The notes under the pieces are model-generated. The model was not told the origin of the DNA. It made no database searches and saw nothing but the letters and a program-made list of their open reading frames with translations. Positions 20,825 to 31,894 of a stretch of DNA of 64,000 bases are shown piece after piece (the stretch's first letter is position 1; every line of letters starts with the position of its first letter). A program made the position numbers and the translations under genes. Origin of the DNA: Bradyrhizobium sp. NDS-1 (GTDB lineage: Bacteria > Pseudomonadota > Alphaproteobacteria > Rhizobiales > Xanthobacteraceae). The DNA lies in the NCBI RefSeq assembly GCF_032918005.1, contig NZ_CP136628.1, positions 6,495,501 to 6,559,500 of the forward strand, given 5' to 3'.

Positions 20825-21709
20825 ATGGCCCCCCGCGCCTATTGGAAGGGAACGTTGAAGCTGTCGCTGGTCGGCTGTCCCGTCGTGCTCTACCCCGCGA
20901 CAACGTCAGCCGAGAAGACGCGATTTCACCTGATCAACCGCGAGACCGGGAACCGGCTCAAGCAGCAGATGATCGATGCCGAGACCGGCGACATCGTCGA
21001 GAGCGACCAGAAGGGCCGCGGTTACGAGCTGCGCAAGGGCAAATATGTCGAGATCGAACCGGAGGAGCTCGAGGCCGTCCAGATCGAGAGCAATCACACC
21101 ATCGACATCGAGAGCTTCGTGCCGAGCGAGGAGATCGACCAGCGCTATCTCAACCATCCCTATTACATCGCGCCCGATGGCAAGGCCGCGGTCGATGCGT
21201 TCGCGGTGATCCGCGACGCCATGAAGGACCAGGAGCGCGTGGCGCTCGCCAAGATCGTGCTCACCAACCGCGAACACATCATGGCGATCGAGCCACTCGG
21301 CAAGGGCCTGCTCGGCACCACGCTGCGCTTTCCCTACGAGCTCCGCGACGAGGGTGAGTTCTTCGGCGACATCAAGAGCCCGAAGATCACCAAGGACATG
21401 GTCGAGCTCGCCGGCCACATCCTCCAGACCAAGGCCGCGCATTTCGATCCCGGCAAGTTCAAGGACGAGTACGAGACCGCGCTGAAGGCGCTGGTGAAGC
21501 GCAAGGCCAGCGGCAAGACAATCGAACCGCCTGAGCGCGCGGAGCGACCGAGCAACGTGGTCAACCTGATGGACGCACTGAAGCAGAGCCTGAAGGGGCG
21601 TGGCGGGAAAAAGACGGCGGCCAAGTCCCACGCGCGGCGGACGACCGGGCGACAACGCGCCGCGCGAAAGACGCACCGATCGACCGCGCGGCAGAGGAAG
21701 GCGGGATAG
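20825..21709 (+). CDS. ku: Non-homologous end joining protein Ku
   Basis: Bacterial Ku forms a homodimeric ring on double-strand ends and recruits LigD. The 294-residue protein starts [20 protein letters not shown], the usual rhizobial Ku N-terminus, followed by the Ku core ([36 protein letters not shown]) and a basic, arginine/lysine-rich C-terminal tail typical of bacterial Ku. The ATG at 20825 is preferred to a frame opening at 20624 that runs antisense through ligD. With the divergent ligD it forms a minimal two-gene repair system. Rhizobia often carry several ku copies, so this may be one of a set. Confidence 0.95.
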   Translation: MAPRAYWKGTLKLSLVGCPVVLYPATTSAEKTRFHLINRETGNRLKQQMIDAETGDIVESDQKGRGYELRKGKYVEIEPEELEAVQIESNHTIDIESFVPSEEIDQRYLNHPYYIAPDGKAAVDAFAVIRDAMKDQERVALAKIVLTNREHIMAIEPLGKGLLGTTLRFPYELRDEGEFFGDIKSPKITKDMVELAGHILQTKAAHFDPGKFKDEYETALKALVKRKASGKTIEPPERAERPSNVVNLMDALKQSLKGRGGKKTAAKSHARRTTGRQRAARKTHRSTARQRKAG

Positions 21710-21713
21710 CTTG

Positions 21714-21818
21714 TCATTCCGGGGCGATGCGAAGCATCGAACCCGGAATCCATCATCCCAAATGCGACGAGCGGAGAAATGGATTCCGGGCTCGCGCCAA
21801 GGGGCGCGCCCGGGAATG
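21714..21818. repeat. Palindromic intergenic repeat, family B (copy 1)
   Basis: The region opens with TCATTCCGGGGCGATGCGAA and closes with GGATTCCGGGCTCGC and CCCGGGAATG, internal inverted repeats built around ATTCCGGG. A related copy lies at 56642-56750. It fills the gap between the ku and kdpE stops and may mark the end of both transcripts. Confidence 0.7.
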
Positions 21819-21827
21819 GCAGCGAGA

Positions 21828-22517
21828 CTAATCCCCCGCCCTCAACCGATACCCGATCCCCGTCTCCGTCAGCACATATTGCGGCCGTTCCGGATCTGCT
21901 TCGATCTTCTGCCGGAGCTGACGGACGTAGACGCGTAAGTATTGCGCGTCGGTCAGCTCGTCCCAGAGTTCCCTCAGCAGGAAACGATGGGTCAGCACCT
22001 TGCCGGCGTGCTGCACGAGCACGCGCAGAAGGTCATATTCCTTCGGCGACAGCTTGACGTCACGATCGCCGACCTTGACGATGCGGCGGACGAGATCGAC
22101 CGAGAGATCGCCGGTACGGAATACCGGACGCTCTCCCTGGACCTGAAGCTGATGCCGCAGCGCGGCGCGCAGGCGGGCCAGCAGCTCGTCCATGCCGAAC
22201 GGCTTGGTCAGATAGTCGTCGGCACCGAGATCGAGCGCCTGCACTTTGCCGGCCTCGTCGCCGCGGCTCGACAATACCACGATCGGTACGGCCTCGTTGC
22301 GGGCGCGGAGGGTGCGCAGCAGTTCATGCCCCTGAACGTCGGGCAGGCCGAGATCGAGAATGATCAGCGCCGGCTCCTCAACGAGCTTCTCCAGCGCAAT
22401 CTTGCCGTTCGACGCCTCCAGGATTTCATAGCCTTGCGTCGTCAGCCCCATCCGCAGCAATTTGCGGATCGGCGGCTCGTCGTCGATGACCAGGACCTTG
22501 ATCGGCGCAGCGCTCAT
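21828..22517 (-). CDS. kdpE: Kdp operon response regulator
   Basis: KdpE is the DNA-binding partner of KdpD and activates the high-affinity potassium pump operon. The 229-residue protein has a receiver domain (VLVIDDEPPIRKLL, phosphoacceptor Asp55 in LIILDLGLPD, conserved Lys in YLTKPFG) and a C-terminal OmpR-type winged helix (LSPKEYDLLRVLVQHAGKVLTHR). The start overlaps the kdpD stop by four bases, so the pair is translationally coupled. It is the last gene of the kdp operon and runs toward a palindromic repeat. Confidence 0.96.
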   Translation of the reverse strand: MSAAPIKVLVIDDEPPIRKLLRMGLTTQGYEILEASNGKIALEKLVEEPALIILDLGLPDVQGHELLRTLRARNEAVPIVVLSSRGDEAGKVQALDLGADDYLTKPFGMDELLARLRAALRHQLQVQGERPVFRTGDLSVDLVRRIVKVGDRDVKLSPKEYDLLRVLVQHAGKVLTHRFLLRELWDELTDAQYLRVYVRQLRQKIEADPERPQYVLTETGIGYRLRAGD

Positions 22518-25237
22518 GCGGCGGTATCCAATGCGCGGCTTAGTGCCGGAACGGGAAGACGGATGGTGAGGACAGCGCCGCTGCGGTCGCTGCGGCTCGC
22601 GGCCGAGATCGTGCCGCGCATCGCCTCGACGAAGCCGCGCGAGATGGCAAGGCCAAGGCCCGTACCGGGGCGGACATGGTCGCCCTTCTGCACGCGGTAG
22701 AACTTGTCGAACACGCTCTCGAGCTCGTCCGGCGGGATGCCGGCCCCCTCGTCCGAGATCTCGAGCACGACATGATCGCCGTCGCGCCGGCCGCGGATCG
22801 AGATCGTGGTGTCGGGCGGCGAATATTTGGCGGCGTTGTCGAGCAGGTTGAACAGCACCTGCTCGAACAGCACGGCATCGAGCTGCAGCATCGGCAGATC
22901 GGCGGCCAGCACCAGCTCGACCTTGTGGTCTTCAAGGATCTTGGCTGCCCTGCGCAGCGCGCTGCCCACGATCTCGCCGAGATCGTGCAGCGCCGTGTTG
23001 GGCACGACGGCGCCGGATTCGAGCTTGGTCATGTCGAGCAGGTTGGCGATGAAGCGGTTGAGCCGCTCGGATTCGTCGATGACGGTGGCGAGCAGGTCGC
23101 GCTTCTCGGCGTCGGACAAGGCCGCGGCGAGATCGCGCATAGTCGAGGCCGCGCCCAGCACCGAGGCGAGCGGTGTCTTCAAATCGTGCGAGATCGAGGT
23201 CAGGAGCGCGGAGCGCAAACGTTCGGATTCGACGGTGCGCTTGACGCGGTCCATATCCTCGACCAGCAGCACGCGCTCGATCGCCAGCGCACCCTGATCG
23301 ACCAGCGCATCGAGCAGCCGGCGCTGGTCCGGCGTCAGCAGCGGCCCGCTGCGGTCGTCGTCGATGCCGATGACGCCGATCGGGCCGCGCCCCGTACGCA
23401 TCGGCAGGAACAGCCGTTTTGCACCGGGCAACGTATCCGAGCCACGGCCGGCGGGGCGGTCGTTGCTCCAGGCCCAGTTGGCCGCGGCGAGATCAGCCTG
23501 GTCGAGCTCGTCTTCGGGCGGATAGCCGGATTTCACCGTGAGCAAGCCTTCTTCCGGCAGCAGAAGCACCACGCGGACCTTCAGCATCAATGCGATCTGG
23601 TAGGCTGTCGCCCACAGCACGTCGTCGAGCGTCGCGGTGCCCGCGAGCTTGCGACTGAAAGCGTAGAGGTGCTCGGACATCCTGATCCGGCCGATGGCGG
23701 CGTCGGCTTGCGTGCGCACGCGCGCCGCGAGATTGGAGATCAGTATGGCGATCAACATGAAGAAGAAGAACGCCGCAACGTTGGTCGGATCGGTGATCGT
23801 GAAAGTGTAGACCGGCGGAAGGAAGAAGAAATTGTAGGCAAGCGAGGCTGCAATGCTGGCAAGCAGCGACGGCCACAATCCATACCGCACCGCGACCGCA
23901 ACCACCGCGGTCAACAGCACGAGGTCGACGTTCTCGATGCCGAACCGCGGCTGGAGCAGTACGGCGGCGCCGAGGCCGATCAGGACGATGCCCAGCGCCT
24001 TCAGATGGGGCAGCGGATTGAACGGCTCGGATCGCGCAGCGGTCTGTACCGACGTCTTGGGCGCCCCCTCGGCCGAAAGTTCTTCGCCCGGGATCACGTG
24101 AACGCTGATATTGCCCGCGCGGCGAACCAGGTCATGGACGACAGAGCCGCGCGTCATCTCGAACCAGCGCGAACGGGTGGACTTGCCGATCACGATCTGG
24201 GTGACGTTGTTGCCTTGCGCGAAGCCGACAACGTCATCGGCGATACGGCGGCCGGCGGCCGGAATGGTCAGCGCCTCGCCGCCGAGCGATTCGGCGAGCC
24301 GCAGCGTATCGGCCAGCCGGTCGCGCTGCTCGTCGGACAGTTGCAGGGATCGCCGCGTCTCGATCGATATCGCGGTGAACGGCGCATGCAGCCGGTCCGC
24401 CAGCCGCTTGGTGTAGCGCACGAGGCCAGCCGCGCGCGGATCCTCGCTGACGCAGACGAGGATGCGCTCGCCCGCGGCCCACGGCCCGGGAATCGCATTC
24501 GCCTGCATGTGGGTGAGCAGCTGTTCGTCGACCCGCTCGGCGGTGCGCCGCAAAGCGAGCTCGCGCAAGGCGGTCAGATTGCCCGGCGAGAAATAGTGCT
24601 CCAGCGCCCGCTCGGCTTGCCGTGGCACATAGACCTTGCCCTCTTTCAGGCGCTGGATCAGATCGTCGGGCGTGAGGTCGATCAGCTCGATCGCATCGGC
24701 GCGGTCGAACACGGAATCGGGCACCGTCTCGCGCACCCGGACATGGGTGATCTGGGCAACGACGTCGTTCAGGCTCTCGATGTGCTGGATGTTGACGGCG
24801 GTGTAGACGTCGATGCCGTGGGACAGCAACTCCTCGACGTCGAGATACCGCTTGGGATGGCGGCTGCCGGCCGCGTTGGTGTGGGCGAGCTCGTCGACCA
24901 GCGCGATCCTTGGCCGCCGCGCGATCACGGCATCGAGGTCCATCTCCTCCACGATCTGGCCGCGGTAGTCAAACTTCTTGCGCGGGACAACTTCGAGGTC
25001 GCGCACCAACGCTTCGGTCTCGGCGCGGCCATGGGTCTCGACGAAGCCGACCACGACATCGACGCCGGCCTTGCGCTTGGCGTGGGCGCTCTGCAGCATC
25101 TCGTAGGTCTTGCCGACGCCGGGGGCGGCGCCGACGAAGATCTTCAGCTTGCCGGTCGCATCCTCCTCCCGGCGCGCTGCCTCCAGCAGCGCCTCCGGGG
25201 ACGGACGTTGTTCGGGATCGCGGCGCTCTCGGACCAT
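22514..25237 (-). CDS. kdpD: Sensor histidine kinase KdpD
   Basis: KdpD senses potassium limitation at the inner membrane and controls KdpE phosphorylation. The 907-residue protein has the complete layout: N-terminal KdpD domain with Walker A GAAPGVGKT (about residues 34-42) and FVETHGRAETEAL, a UspA-like domain (about 250-370), four DUF4118 membrane helices (about 400-510), a GAF-like region, the dimerisation/phosphoacceptor helix SISHDLKTPLAS (His684) and an ATPase domain ending in GTGLGLAIS. Length is normal. The stop overlaps kdpE, and kdpC lies 40 bases upstream. Confidence 0.96.
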   Translation of the reverse strand: MVRERRDPEQRPSPEALLEAARREEDATGKLKIFVGAAPGVGKTYEMLQSAHAKRKAGVDVVVGFVETHGRAETEALVRDLEVVPRKKFDYRGQIVEEMDLDAVIARRPRIALVDELAHTNAAGSRHPKRYLDVEELLSHGIDVYTAVNIQHIESLNDVVAQITHVRVRETVPDSVFDRADAIELIDLTPDDLIQRLKEGKVYVPRQAERALEHYFSPGNLTALRELALRRTAERVDEQLLTHMQANAIPGPWAAGERILVCVSEDPRAAGLVRYTKRLADRLHAPFTAISIETRRSLQLSDEQRDRLADTLRLAESLGGEALTIPAAGRRIADDVVGFAQGNNVTQIVIGKSTRSRWFEMTRGSVVHDLVRRAGNISVHVIPGEELSAEGAPKTSVQTAARSEPFNPLPHLKALGIVLIGLGAAVLLQPRFGIENVDLVLLTAVVAVAVRYGLWPSLLASIAASLAYNFFFLPPVYTFTITDPTNVAAFFFFMLIAILISNLAARVRTQADAAIGRIRMSEHLYAFSRKLAGTATLDDVLWATAYQIALMLKVRVVLLLPEEGLLTVKSGYPPEDELDQADLAAANWAWSNDRPAGRGSDTLPGAKRLFLPMRTGRGPIGVIGIDDDRSGPLLTPDQRRLLDALVDQGALAIERVLLVEDMDRVKRTVESERLRSALLTSISHDLKTPLASVLGAASTMRDLAAALSDAEKRDLLATVIDESERLNRFIANLLDMTKLESGAVVPNTALHDLGEIVGSALRRAAKILEDHKVELVLAADLPMLQLDAVLFEQVLFNLLDNAAKYSPPDTTISIRGRRDGDHVVLEISDEGAGIPPDELESVFDKFYRVQKGDHVRPGTGLGLAISRGFVEAMRGTISAASRSDRSGAVLTIRLPVPALSRALDTAA

Positions 25238-25277
25238 CTTTCCAATATAATCATCTGGGCACGGCGAGCCTAGACCG

Positions 25278-25883
25278 CTACTTCGCCGCCGCCCGATCGA
25301 GCGCGAGATTCAGCGCCAATACGTTAACCCGGGGTTCGCCGAGCAGGCCGAGCAGCCGGCCCTCGGTGTTCGCAGCAACGAGCTGCTTGAGCACGTCCTC
25401 CGGCAGATTTCGCGCCTTCGCCACCCGTGGCACCTGGAATTGCGCCGCTTCGGGCGAGATATTCGGATCGAGACCGCTGGCCGAGGTCGTCACGAGATCG
25501 ACCGGCGCCGGCCGGTTCGGATTCTCAGCCTCGCGCTTCTCAACATCCTCCTTCAGCCGGTCGGCCAGCGCCTTGCTGGTCGGGCCGAGATTGGAGCCGC
25601 CCGAATTGGCGGCGTTGTAGGGAGCCGACACCGTCTTGGTCGCATCATTGGGGTCCGGGGCCAGGGTTGCCGACGGGCGGCCGTGGAAGTACTTGTCGTC
25701 TCTGAACTCCTGCCCGATCAGGGTTGAGCCGACGACCTTGCCGTCCTTCTCGATCAGACTGCCCTCTGCCTGCGCCGGAAACAGCGCGCCGGCGATGGCG
25801 GTCATCGCCAGGGGATAGGCCAGACCCGTGATGGCGGTGAGAACCAGGAGGAGGACGACGGCGGGGCGGATTTCTCTGAGCAT
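25278..25883 (-). CDS. kdpC: Potassium-transporting ATPase subunit KdpC
   Basis: KdpC is the single-span accessory subunit of the KdpFABC pump. The 201-residue protein has one N-terminal membrane helix ([19 protein letters not shown]) followed by a periplasmic domain with [19 protein letters not shown] and the conserved [11 protein letters not shown] motif. Length is normal. It lies 40 bases before kdpD. The 110 bases that separate it from kdpB contain a dispersed repeat, an unusual interruption for an operon that is otherwise tightly packed. Confidence 0.95.
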   Translation of the reverse strand: MLREIRPAVVLLLVLTAITGLAYPLAMTAIAGALFPAQAEGSLIEKDGKVVGSTLIGQEFRDDKYFHGRPSATLAPDPNDATKTVSAPYNAANSGGSNLGPTSKALADRLKEDVEKREAENPNRPAPVDLVTTSASGLDPNISPEAAQFQVPRVAKARNLPEDVLKQLVAANTEGRLLGLLGEPRVNVLALNLALDRAAAK

Positions 25884-25902
25884 GTTAGGTCTCCGATTTC
25901 TT

Positions 25903-25990
25903 CGTCATTGCGAGGAGCGAAGCGACGAAGCAATCCAGGCTGTGGGCTGAGGAGGCATTTCTGAATTGCTTCGCTGCCCTCGCAATGGCG
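25903..25990. repeat. Palindromic intergenic repeat, family A (copy 1, inside the kdp operon)
   Basis: The arm CGTCATTGCGAGGAGCGAAG with GAAGCAATCCAG is matched on the other side by CTGAATTGCTTCG and CCTCGCAATGGCG. Close relatives lie at 41758-41844 and 52272-52358. This copy sits between kdpB and kdpC, ending only a few bases from the kdpB stop, so it is transcribed with the operon and should fold into a long hairpin in the mRNA. Confidence 0.8.
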
Positions 25991-25993
25991 GGG

Positions 25994-28108
<2,115 letters not shown>

Positions 28109-28126
28109 GGCGGTCACTCCAGACGA

Positions 28127-29830
28127 TCAGAACAGGTTGCCGGCGTTCATCGCCAGATGCTCGACGATCGGACCGAGCGCGAGTGCCGGGAAGAAAGTCA
28201 GGCCGCCCACGATCAGGATGACGCCGACGACGAGGCCGACGAACAGGCCGCCGGTGGTCGGGAACGTGCCCATGGACGGCGGGATCGATTTCTTCGCCGC
28301 GAGCGACCCCGCGATCGCCATCGCCGGCACGATCATGAAGAAGCGACCGACGAACATCGCGCTGGCGAGCGTGAGATTGTAGAAGAGGGTATTGCCCGTG
28401 AGACCTGCGAAGGCGGAGCCGTTGTTCCCGGCCGCCGACGTATAGGCGTAGAGCACTTCGGTGAAGCCATGCGGTCCGGCATTTGCCATCGAGGCGACGG
28501 CTGCCGGATAGACCACACCGACGGCGGTCCAGCCGAGGATCATCAGCGGCAGCACCAGGATGGCCAGCATCGCCATCTTGACCTCGCGCGCCTCGATCTT
28601 CTTGCCGACATATTCCGGCGTGCGGCCGACCATCAGGCCTGCGACGAAGATCGCGAGGATGACGAACAGCAGCATGCCGTACATGCCGGCGCCGACACCG
28701 CCGACGATGATCTCGCCGAGCTCGATGTTGATCAGCGGGATCATGCCGCCGAGCGCTGTGAAGCTGTCGTGCATGGCGTTGACGGCGCCGCACGAGGCAG
28801 CGGTGGTGATGACGGCGAACAGCGAGGACGCAACGATGCCGAAGCGGACCTCCTTGCCCTCCATGTTGCCGCCGGTCAGGCCCAGCGCGTGGAGCGTCGA
28901 GGTGCCGCTGGCCTCCGCCCAGTAGGTGACGGCAACACCGGCCAGGAACAGCACGCCCATGACGGCGAGGATCGCCCAACCCTGGCGCTGGTTGCCGACC
29001 ATGCGGCCGAACACGTTGGTCATCGCAGCTCCGATCGCGAAGATCGACAGCATCTGCACGAAGTTCGACAGCGCGGTCGGATTCTCGAACGGATGCGCGG
29101 CGTTGGCGTTGAAGAAGCCGCCGCCATTGGTGCCCAGCATCTTGATCGCGACCTGGGATGCCACCGGGCCGACCGCGATGGTCTGCTTGGCGCCTTCAAG
29201 CGTAGTCGCCTCGACGTAGGCTCCCAGCGTCTGCGGGATGCCCTGCCAGACCAGGAACAGTGTGTAGACGACGCAAATCGGCAGCAGCACGTAAAGTGTG
29301 CAGCGTGTGACGTCGACCCAGAAATTGCCGACCGTACGCATCGACGCACGCGAGAAGCCGCGGATCAGCGCCACCGCCAACGCGATTCCGGTTGCCGCCG
29401 ACAGGAAGTTCTGATGGGTCAATCCGAGCATCTGGACGAGATAAGACAGCGTGCTCTCGCCGCCGTAGTTCTGCCAGTTGGTGTTGGTGAGAAAGGAGAT
29501 CGCCGTGTTGAAGGAAAGGTCCGGAGCGACTGCGCCCTGCCCGGCCGGATTGAAGGGCAACACGGCCTGGAGCCTCATCACGCCGTAGATGACGAGGAAG
29601 CCGCCGACGTGGAACAGCAGCATGGCGACCGTGTAGGTCATCCAATGCTGCTCGCGCTTCTCGTCGACACCGCATATCCAATATATGCCGGCCTCGATCG
29701 GACGCAGGACGGGCGACAGGAACGTCCGCTCGCCGCCGAACACCCGCGTCATGTACCAGCCGAGCGGTTTTGTGAGTGCGACGATGATGATGCAGAACAC
29801 GATGATCTGGAGCCAACCGACCATAGTCAT
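28127..29830 (-). CDS. kdpA: Potassium-transporting ATPase subunit KdpA
   Basis: KdpA is the potassium-selective channel-like subunit. The 567-residue polytopic protein carries the four selectivity-filter loops of the family: [46 protein letters not shown] and [12 protein letters not shown]. About ten membrane helices are apparent. The ATG at 29830 is preceded by AAGGG at the end of the upstream mini-ORF, whose stop is only four bases away, so translation may be coupled to whatever is read upstream. Nothing unusual is seen in the protein. Confidence 0.96.
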   Translation of the reverse strand: MTMVGWLQIIVFCIIIVALTKPLGWYMTRVFGGERTFLSPVLRPIEAGIYWICGVDEKREQHWMTYTVAMLLFHVGGFLVIYGVMRLQAVLPFNPAGQGAVAPDLSFNTAISFLTNTNWQNYGGESTLSYLVQMLGLTHQNFLSAATGIALAVALIRGFSRASMRTVGNFWVDVTRCTLYVLLPICVVYTLFLVWQGIPQTLGAYVEATTLEGAKQTIAVGPVASQVAIKMLGTNGGGFFNANAAHPFENPTALSNFVQMLSIFAIGAAMTNVFGRMVGNQRQGWAILAVMGVLFLAGVAVTYWAEASGTSTLHALGLTGGNMEGKEVRFGIVASSLFAVITTAASCGAVNAMHDSFTALGGMIPLINIELGEIIVGGVGAGMYGMLLFVILAIFVAGLMVGRTPEYVGKKIEAREVKMAMLAILVLPLMILGWTAVGVVYPAAVASMANAGPHGFTEVLYAYTSAAGNNGSAFAGLTGNTLFYNLTLASAMFVGRFFMIVPAMAIAGSLAAKKSIPPSMGTFPTTGGLFVGLVVGVILIVGGLTFFPALALGPIVEHLAMNAGNLF

Positions 29831-29834
29831 GGAA

Positions 29835-29939
29835 TCAACCCTTCAAGCTTGGTGCCTGCCACAGCAGCGGCAGGAGCACCGTCAGCAGGCCGGCGACGAG
29901 CACGGCGTCGGCCAGCAGCAATTCGACGAGCAGCAACAC
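29835..29939 (-). CDS. Candidate 34-residue hydrophobic micro-ORF between kdpF and kdpA
   Basis: A GTG three bases after the kdpF stop, and in the same frame, opens a reading frame of 34 codons ending four bases before the kdpA start. The predicted peptide is almost entirely hydrophobic in its first 26 residues ([20 protein letters not shown] and onward), ends WQAPSLKG and would form one membrane helix. Tight packing on both sides and lack of any other content in this 105-base gap support translation. Against it, there is no clear ribosome site apart from coupling to kdpF, and the peptide matches no family I know. It could be a second KdpF-like stabilising peptide or an erosion product. Confidence 0.4.
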   Translation of the reverse strand: MLLLVELLLADAVLVAGLLTVLLPLLWQAPSLKG

Positions 29940-29942
29940 GGG

Positions 29943-30032
29943 TCAGAACCGCTCGGGCCGCAGCAGCGCGTAGGTGAGATAGGCCAGCAGGCCGAACGAG
30001 ACGGCGCCGGCGAGCGCATAATCGAAGATCAT
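29943..30032 (-). CDS. kdpF: Potassium-transporting ATPase small subunit KdpF
   Basis: KdpF is the tiny single-helix peptide that stabilises the KdpFABC complex. The 29-residue sequence starts MIFDYALAGAVSFGLLAYLT and ends YALLRPERF, the typical KdpF pattern of one hydrophobic helix followed by a short L-x-R-P-E-x-F-type tail. It begins 11 bases after the stop of a 27-residue ORF and precedes the micro-ORF and kdpA in the same direction. Confidence 0.88.
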   Translation of the reverse strand: MIFDYALAGAVSFGLLAYLTYALLRPERF

Positions 30033-30043
30033 GATCCGCGTCC

Positions 30044-30127
30044 TCAAAGCCGTTCGCAGGCGAAGGCGTAGCCGATCGCGAGCGCAAAGAAGCCGCATCC
30101 CAGCGCCAGCATCAGAATGTCCATCAT
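30044..30127 (-). CDS. 27-residue membrane peptide upstream of kdpF
   Basis: The frame begins ATGATG after a good GAGGAG ribosome site and encodes MMDILMLALGCGFFALAIGY followed by AFACERL. It is a single hydrophobic helix ending in a short polar A-C-E/D-R-L tail. I recall similar tiny ORFs of unknown function directly upstream of kdpF in other proteobacteria, so it is probably a real first gene of the kdp operon. Which subunit it touches, if any, is unknown. Confidence 0.65.
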   Translation of the reverse strand: MMDILMLALGCGFFALAIGYAFACERL

Positions 30128-30290
30128 GGCGATACTCCTCGTTGCACCCAGTTTTGGCGCAACTATTCCTCAGGCTCGGACGGGCAGTTCGTAACCAGAC
30201 GATCCATGCAACCTCGGCGCCCGGCCGGATCTTCACCACGCTGAAGTGCCACCAGGGGCATAGGTTTTCGAGATGAGGGCTGTGGCGAAG

Positions 30291-30308
30291 TTATAGGAAT
30301 CTCATAAA
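30291..30308 (-). promoter_or_regulatory. Candidate KdpE-type operator upstream of the kdp operon
   Basis: Read leftward, the site is TTTATGAGATTCCTATAA, two T/A-rich half-sites of the kind bound by KdpE in E. coli (TTTATA-like elements). It lies about 165 bases before the 27-residue first ORF in an otherwise gene-free 290-base gap. It is the only A/T-rich direct-repeat-like element there. The assignment is by resemblance only. Confidence 0.35.
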
Positions 30309-30420
30309 GACTGGCGCAGACGACGCGTTGACCCGCACCCGCAAGGCGCCCGGCCCGCTGCGTCCCTCAGCCACCTCTCCTGACGCCCGTGATCACGCTT
30401 GTCGCGCGCGGGCTCGGCGT

Positions 30421-31002
30421 CTAGCTCCTCGCTTCGCTCTCGATCAGCCGGGCCAATTCCGCCGCCGTGACCTCGATCGGCCGACCGCTGCGCTCGACGC
30501 GGGCCTGGATCAGCGCACCCTGGAGCGCCGAGGTGCAGAGCACGGCCAGCGCTTCGGCGCGGGATCTGCCGAAGCCGTCCGCGACCAGCTTGTCGCGCAG
30601 GATCGATATTCGCGCCGCGTAGGCCTTGCGACCGGCATCGGACACGGCACGTTCGCGCGGTGCCAGCTCGAGCAGCACGGTCGTGATCGGGCAGCCATTG
30701 CGAAAGCCGGAGCCCTGCATCCAGCCCGCCAACAGTCTTGCATGGGCACGCAAGAGATCGGCGGTCGAGCCGCATTCTTCCGCGAGCTTGGCGACCGTGG
30801 CGGCGACGCGGCGGCCCGCCTCCTCCACCGCCGCCACCGCGATCGAGGATTTTCCGTCCGGAAAGTAATGGTAGAGCGATCCTTTTGGCGCACCGCTGAC
30901 GTCGACGATGTCGTTCAGCCCGGTCCGGGCGAAGCCCTGGCGGCGGAACAGCGTCACCGCGGCATTGATGATGGGCTGGCGGTGTCTTGGCACGGCCGGC
31001 AT
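30421..31002 (-). CDS. TetR/AcrR family regulator (LmrA/YxaF-like)
   Basis: This 193-residue protein has an N-terminal TetR helix-turn-helix (IINAAVTLFRRQGFARTGLNDIV, GAPKGSLYHYFPDGKS) and a C-terminal domain resembling the LmrA/YxaF group (GCPITTVLLELAP). TetR proteins bind operators as dimers and usually repress adjacent genes until a ligand binds. The start has GGAGGA at good spacing. It is divergent from the crotonase gene, with 81 bases between them containing TGATTGGTCTACATCA, a possible operator with a half-site like those of this group. Most likely it controls itself and the crotonase. Confidence 0.88.
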   Translation of the reverse strand: MPAVPRHRQPIINAAVTLFRRQGFARTGLNDIVDVSGAPKGSLYHYFPDGKSSIAVAAVEEAGRRVAATVAKLAEECGSTADLLRAHARLLAGWMQGSGFRNGCPITTVLLELAPRERAVSDAGRKAYAARISILRDKLVADGFGRSRAEALAVLCTSALQGALIQARVERSGRPIEVTAAELARLIESEARS

Positions 31003-31083
31003 GGCGTCCTCCGGTGAAAATTATATTGATTGGTCTACATCAGCCTTCGACAGTCAAGCCGTAACCACAACAAGGAGCGGTCA

Positions 31084-31824
31084 ATGGCCAAGGCAGTAAG
31101 CTACCAGTTGGAGGACGGAGTCGCGCGGATCGGGCTCGACGACGGCAAGGTCAATGTGATGTCGGCCGCGATGCTGGCGGAGATCGGCGCCGCCTTCGAC
31201 CGGGCCGAAGGGAAAGCCGAGGTCGTGGTGCTGCGCTCGGCACGGCCCGGCATCTTCTCTGCCGGCTTCGATCTCAAGGTCTTCGCCTCGGGCGATGCCG
31301 CCAGGAGCCTCGAAATGGTCCGCGCCGGCGCGGAGCTTGCGCTGCGGCTGATGTCGTTTCCGCATCCGACGATCGGCGTGATGGAAGGCCACGCATATCC
31401 CATGGGAACGTTCCTGCTGCTCGCCTGCGACGTCAGGCTTGGCGCGCGCGGGCCGCATCGCATGGGGCTGAACGAGGTCGCGATCGGCATCGCGCCGCCG
31501 AGCTTTGCCATCGAACTCGCGCGCAGCCGCCTGCATCCGGCCTGGCTCAGCCGCACCGCGGCGCTCGGTGAAATGTACGAGCCGGAGGAGGCGCTGACCG
31601 CCGGCTTCCTCGACCGCGCGGTTGCACCGGAAGCCATCGAGGGCGCGCTTGCGGAGACCGTCGCCGCGTTGCGAGCCATCCACAAGCCATCACATGCGAC
31701 CGCGAAGAAGCGCCTGCGTCAGGCCACGATGGACGCGATGCGTATTGCGATCGACCGTGAATTGACCATGGCTGCCTATGCGGCAAGCAACCGGGCCCGC
31801 AGCGCGGTGGCAATGCCCGGCTGA
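31084..31824 (+). CDS. Crotonase/enoyl-CoA hydratase family protein
   Basis: The 246-residue protein belongs to the crotonase superfamily. It has the first oxyanion-hole segment FSAGFDLKVF and, at the second, EGHAYPMGTFLLLACDVRLG, where the usual HG-x-x-x-GGG glycines are partly replaced by PMGT. The expected catalytic region near GLNEVAIG retains one Glu. The substrate cannot be deduced; proteins of this type are often annotated as enoyl-CoA hydratase/isomerase. Start at 31084 is set by AAGGAG eight bases upstream. It is divergently arranged with the TetR gene and probably regulated by it. Confidence 0.85.
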   Translation: MAKAVSYQLEDGVARIGLDDGKVNVMSAAMLAEIGAAFDRAEGKAEVVVLRSARPGIFSAGFDLKVFASGDAARSLEMVRAGAELALRLMSFPHPTIGVMEGHAYPMGTFLLLACDVRLGARGPHRMGLNEVAIGIAPPSFAIELARSRLHPAWLSRTAALGEMYEPEEALTAGFLDRAVAPEAIEGALAETVAALRAIHKPSHATAKKRLRQATMDAMRIAIDRELTMAAYAASNRARSAVAMPG

Positions 31825-31894
31825 CGTCAGCTGGCCCTGCGGAAACCACCCAGCCGATCTGGCGCAACTCCAGGGAACCGTGTAGATCGGTTTC

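Noticed and set aside
20709..20903. 65-residue extension of ligD
   Set aside because: It would overlap ku and occupy the divergent promoter; the sequence is not LigD-like.
22676..25273. 865-codon frame on the plus strand
   Set aside because: Antisense to kdpD; no motif.
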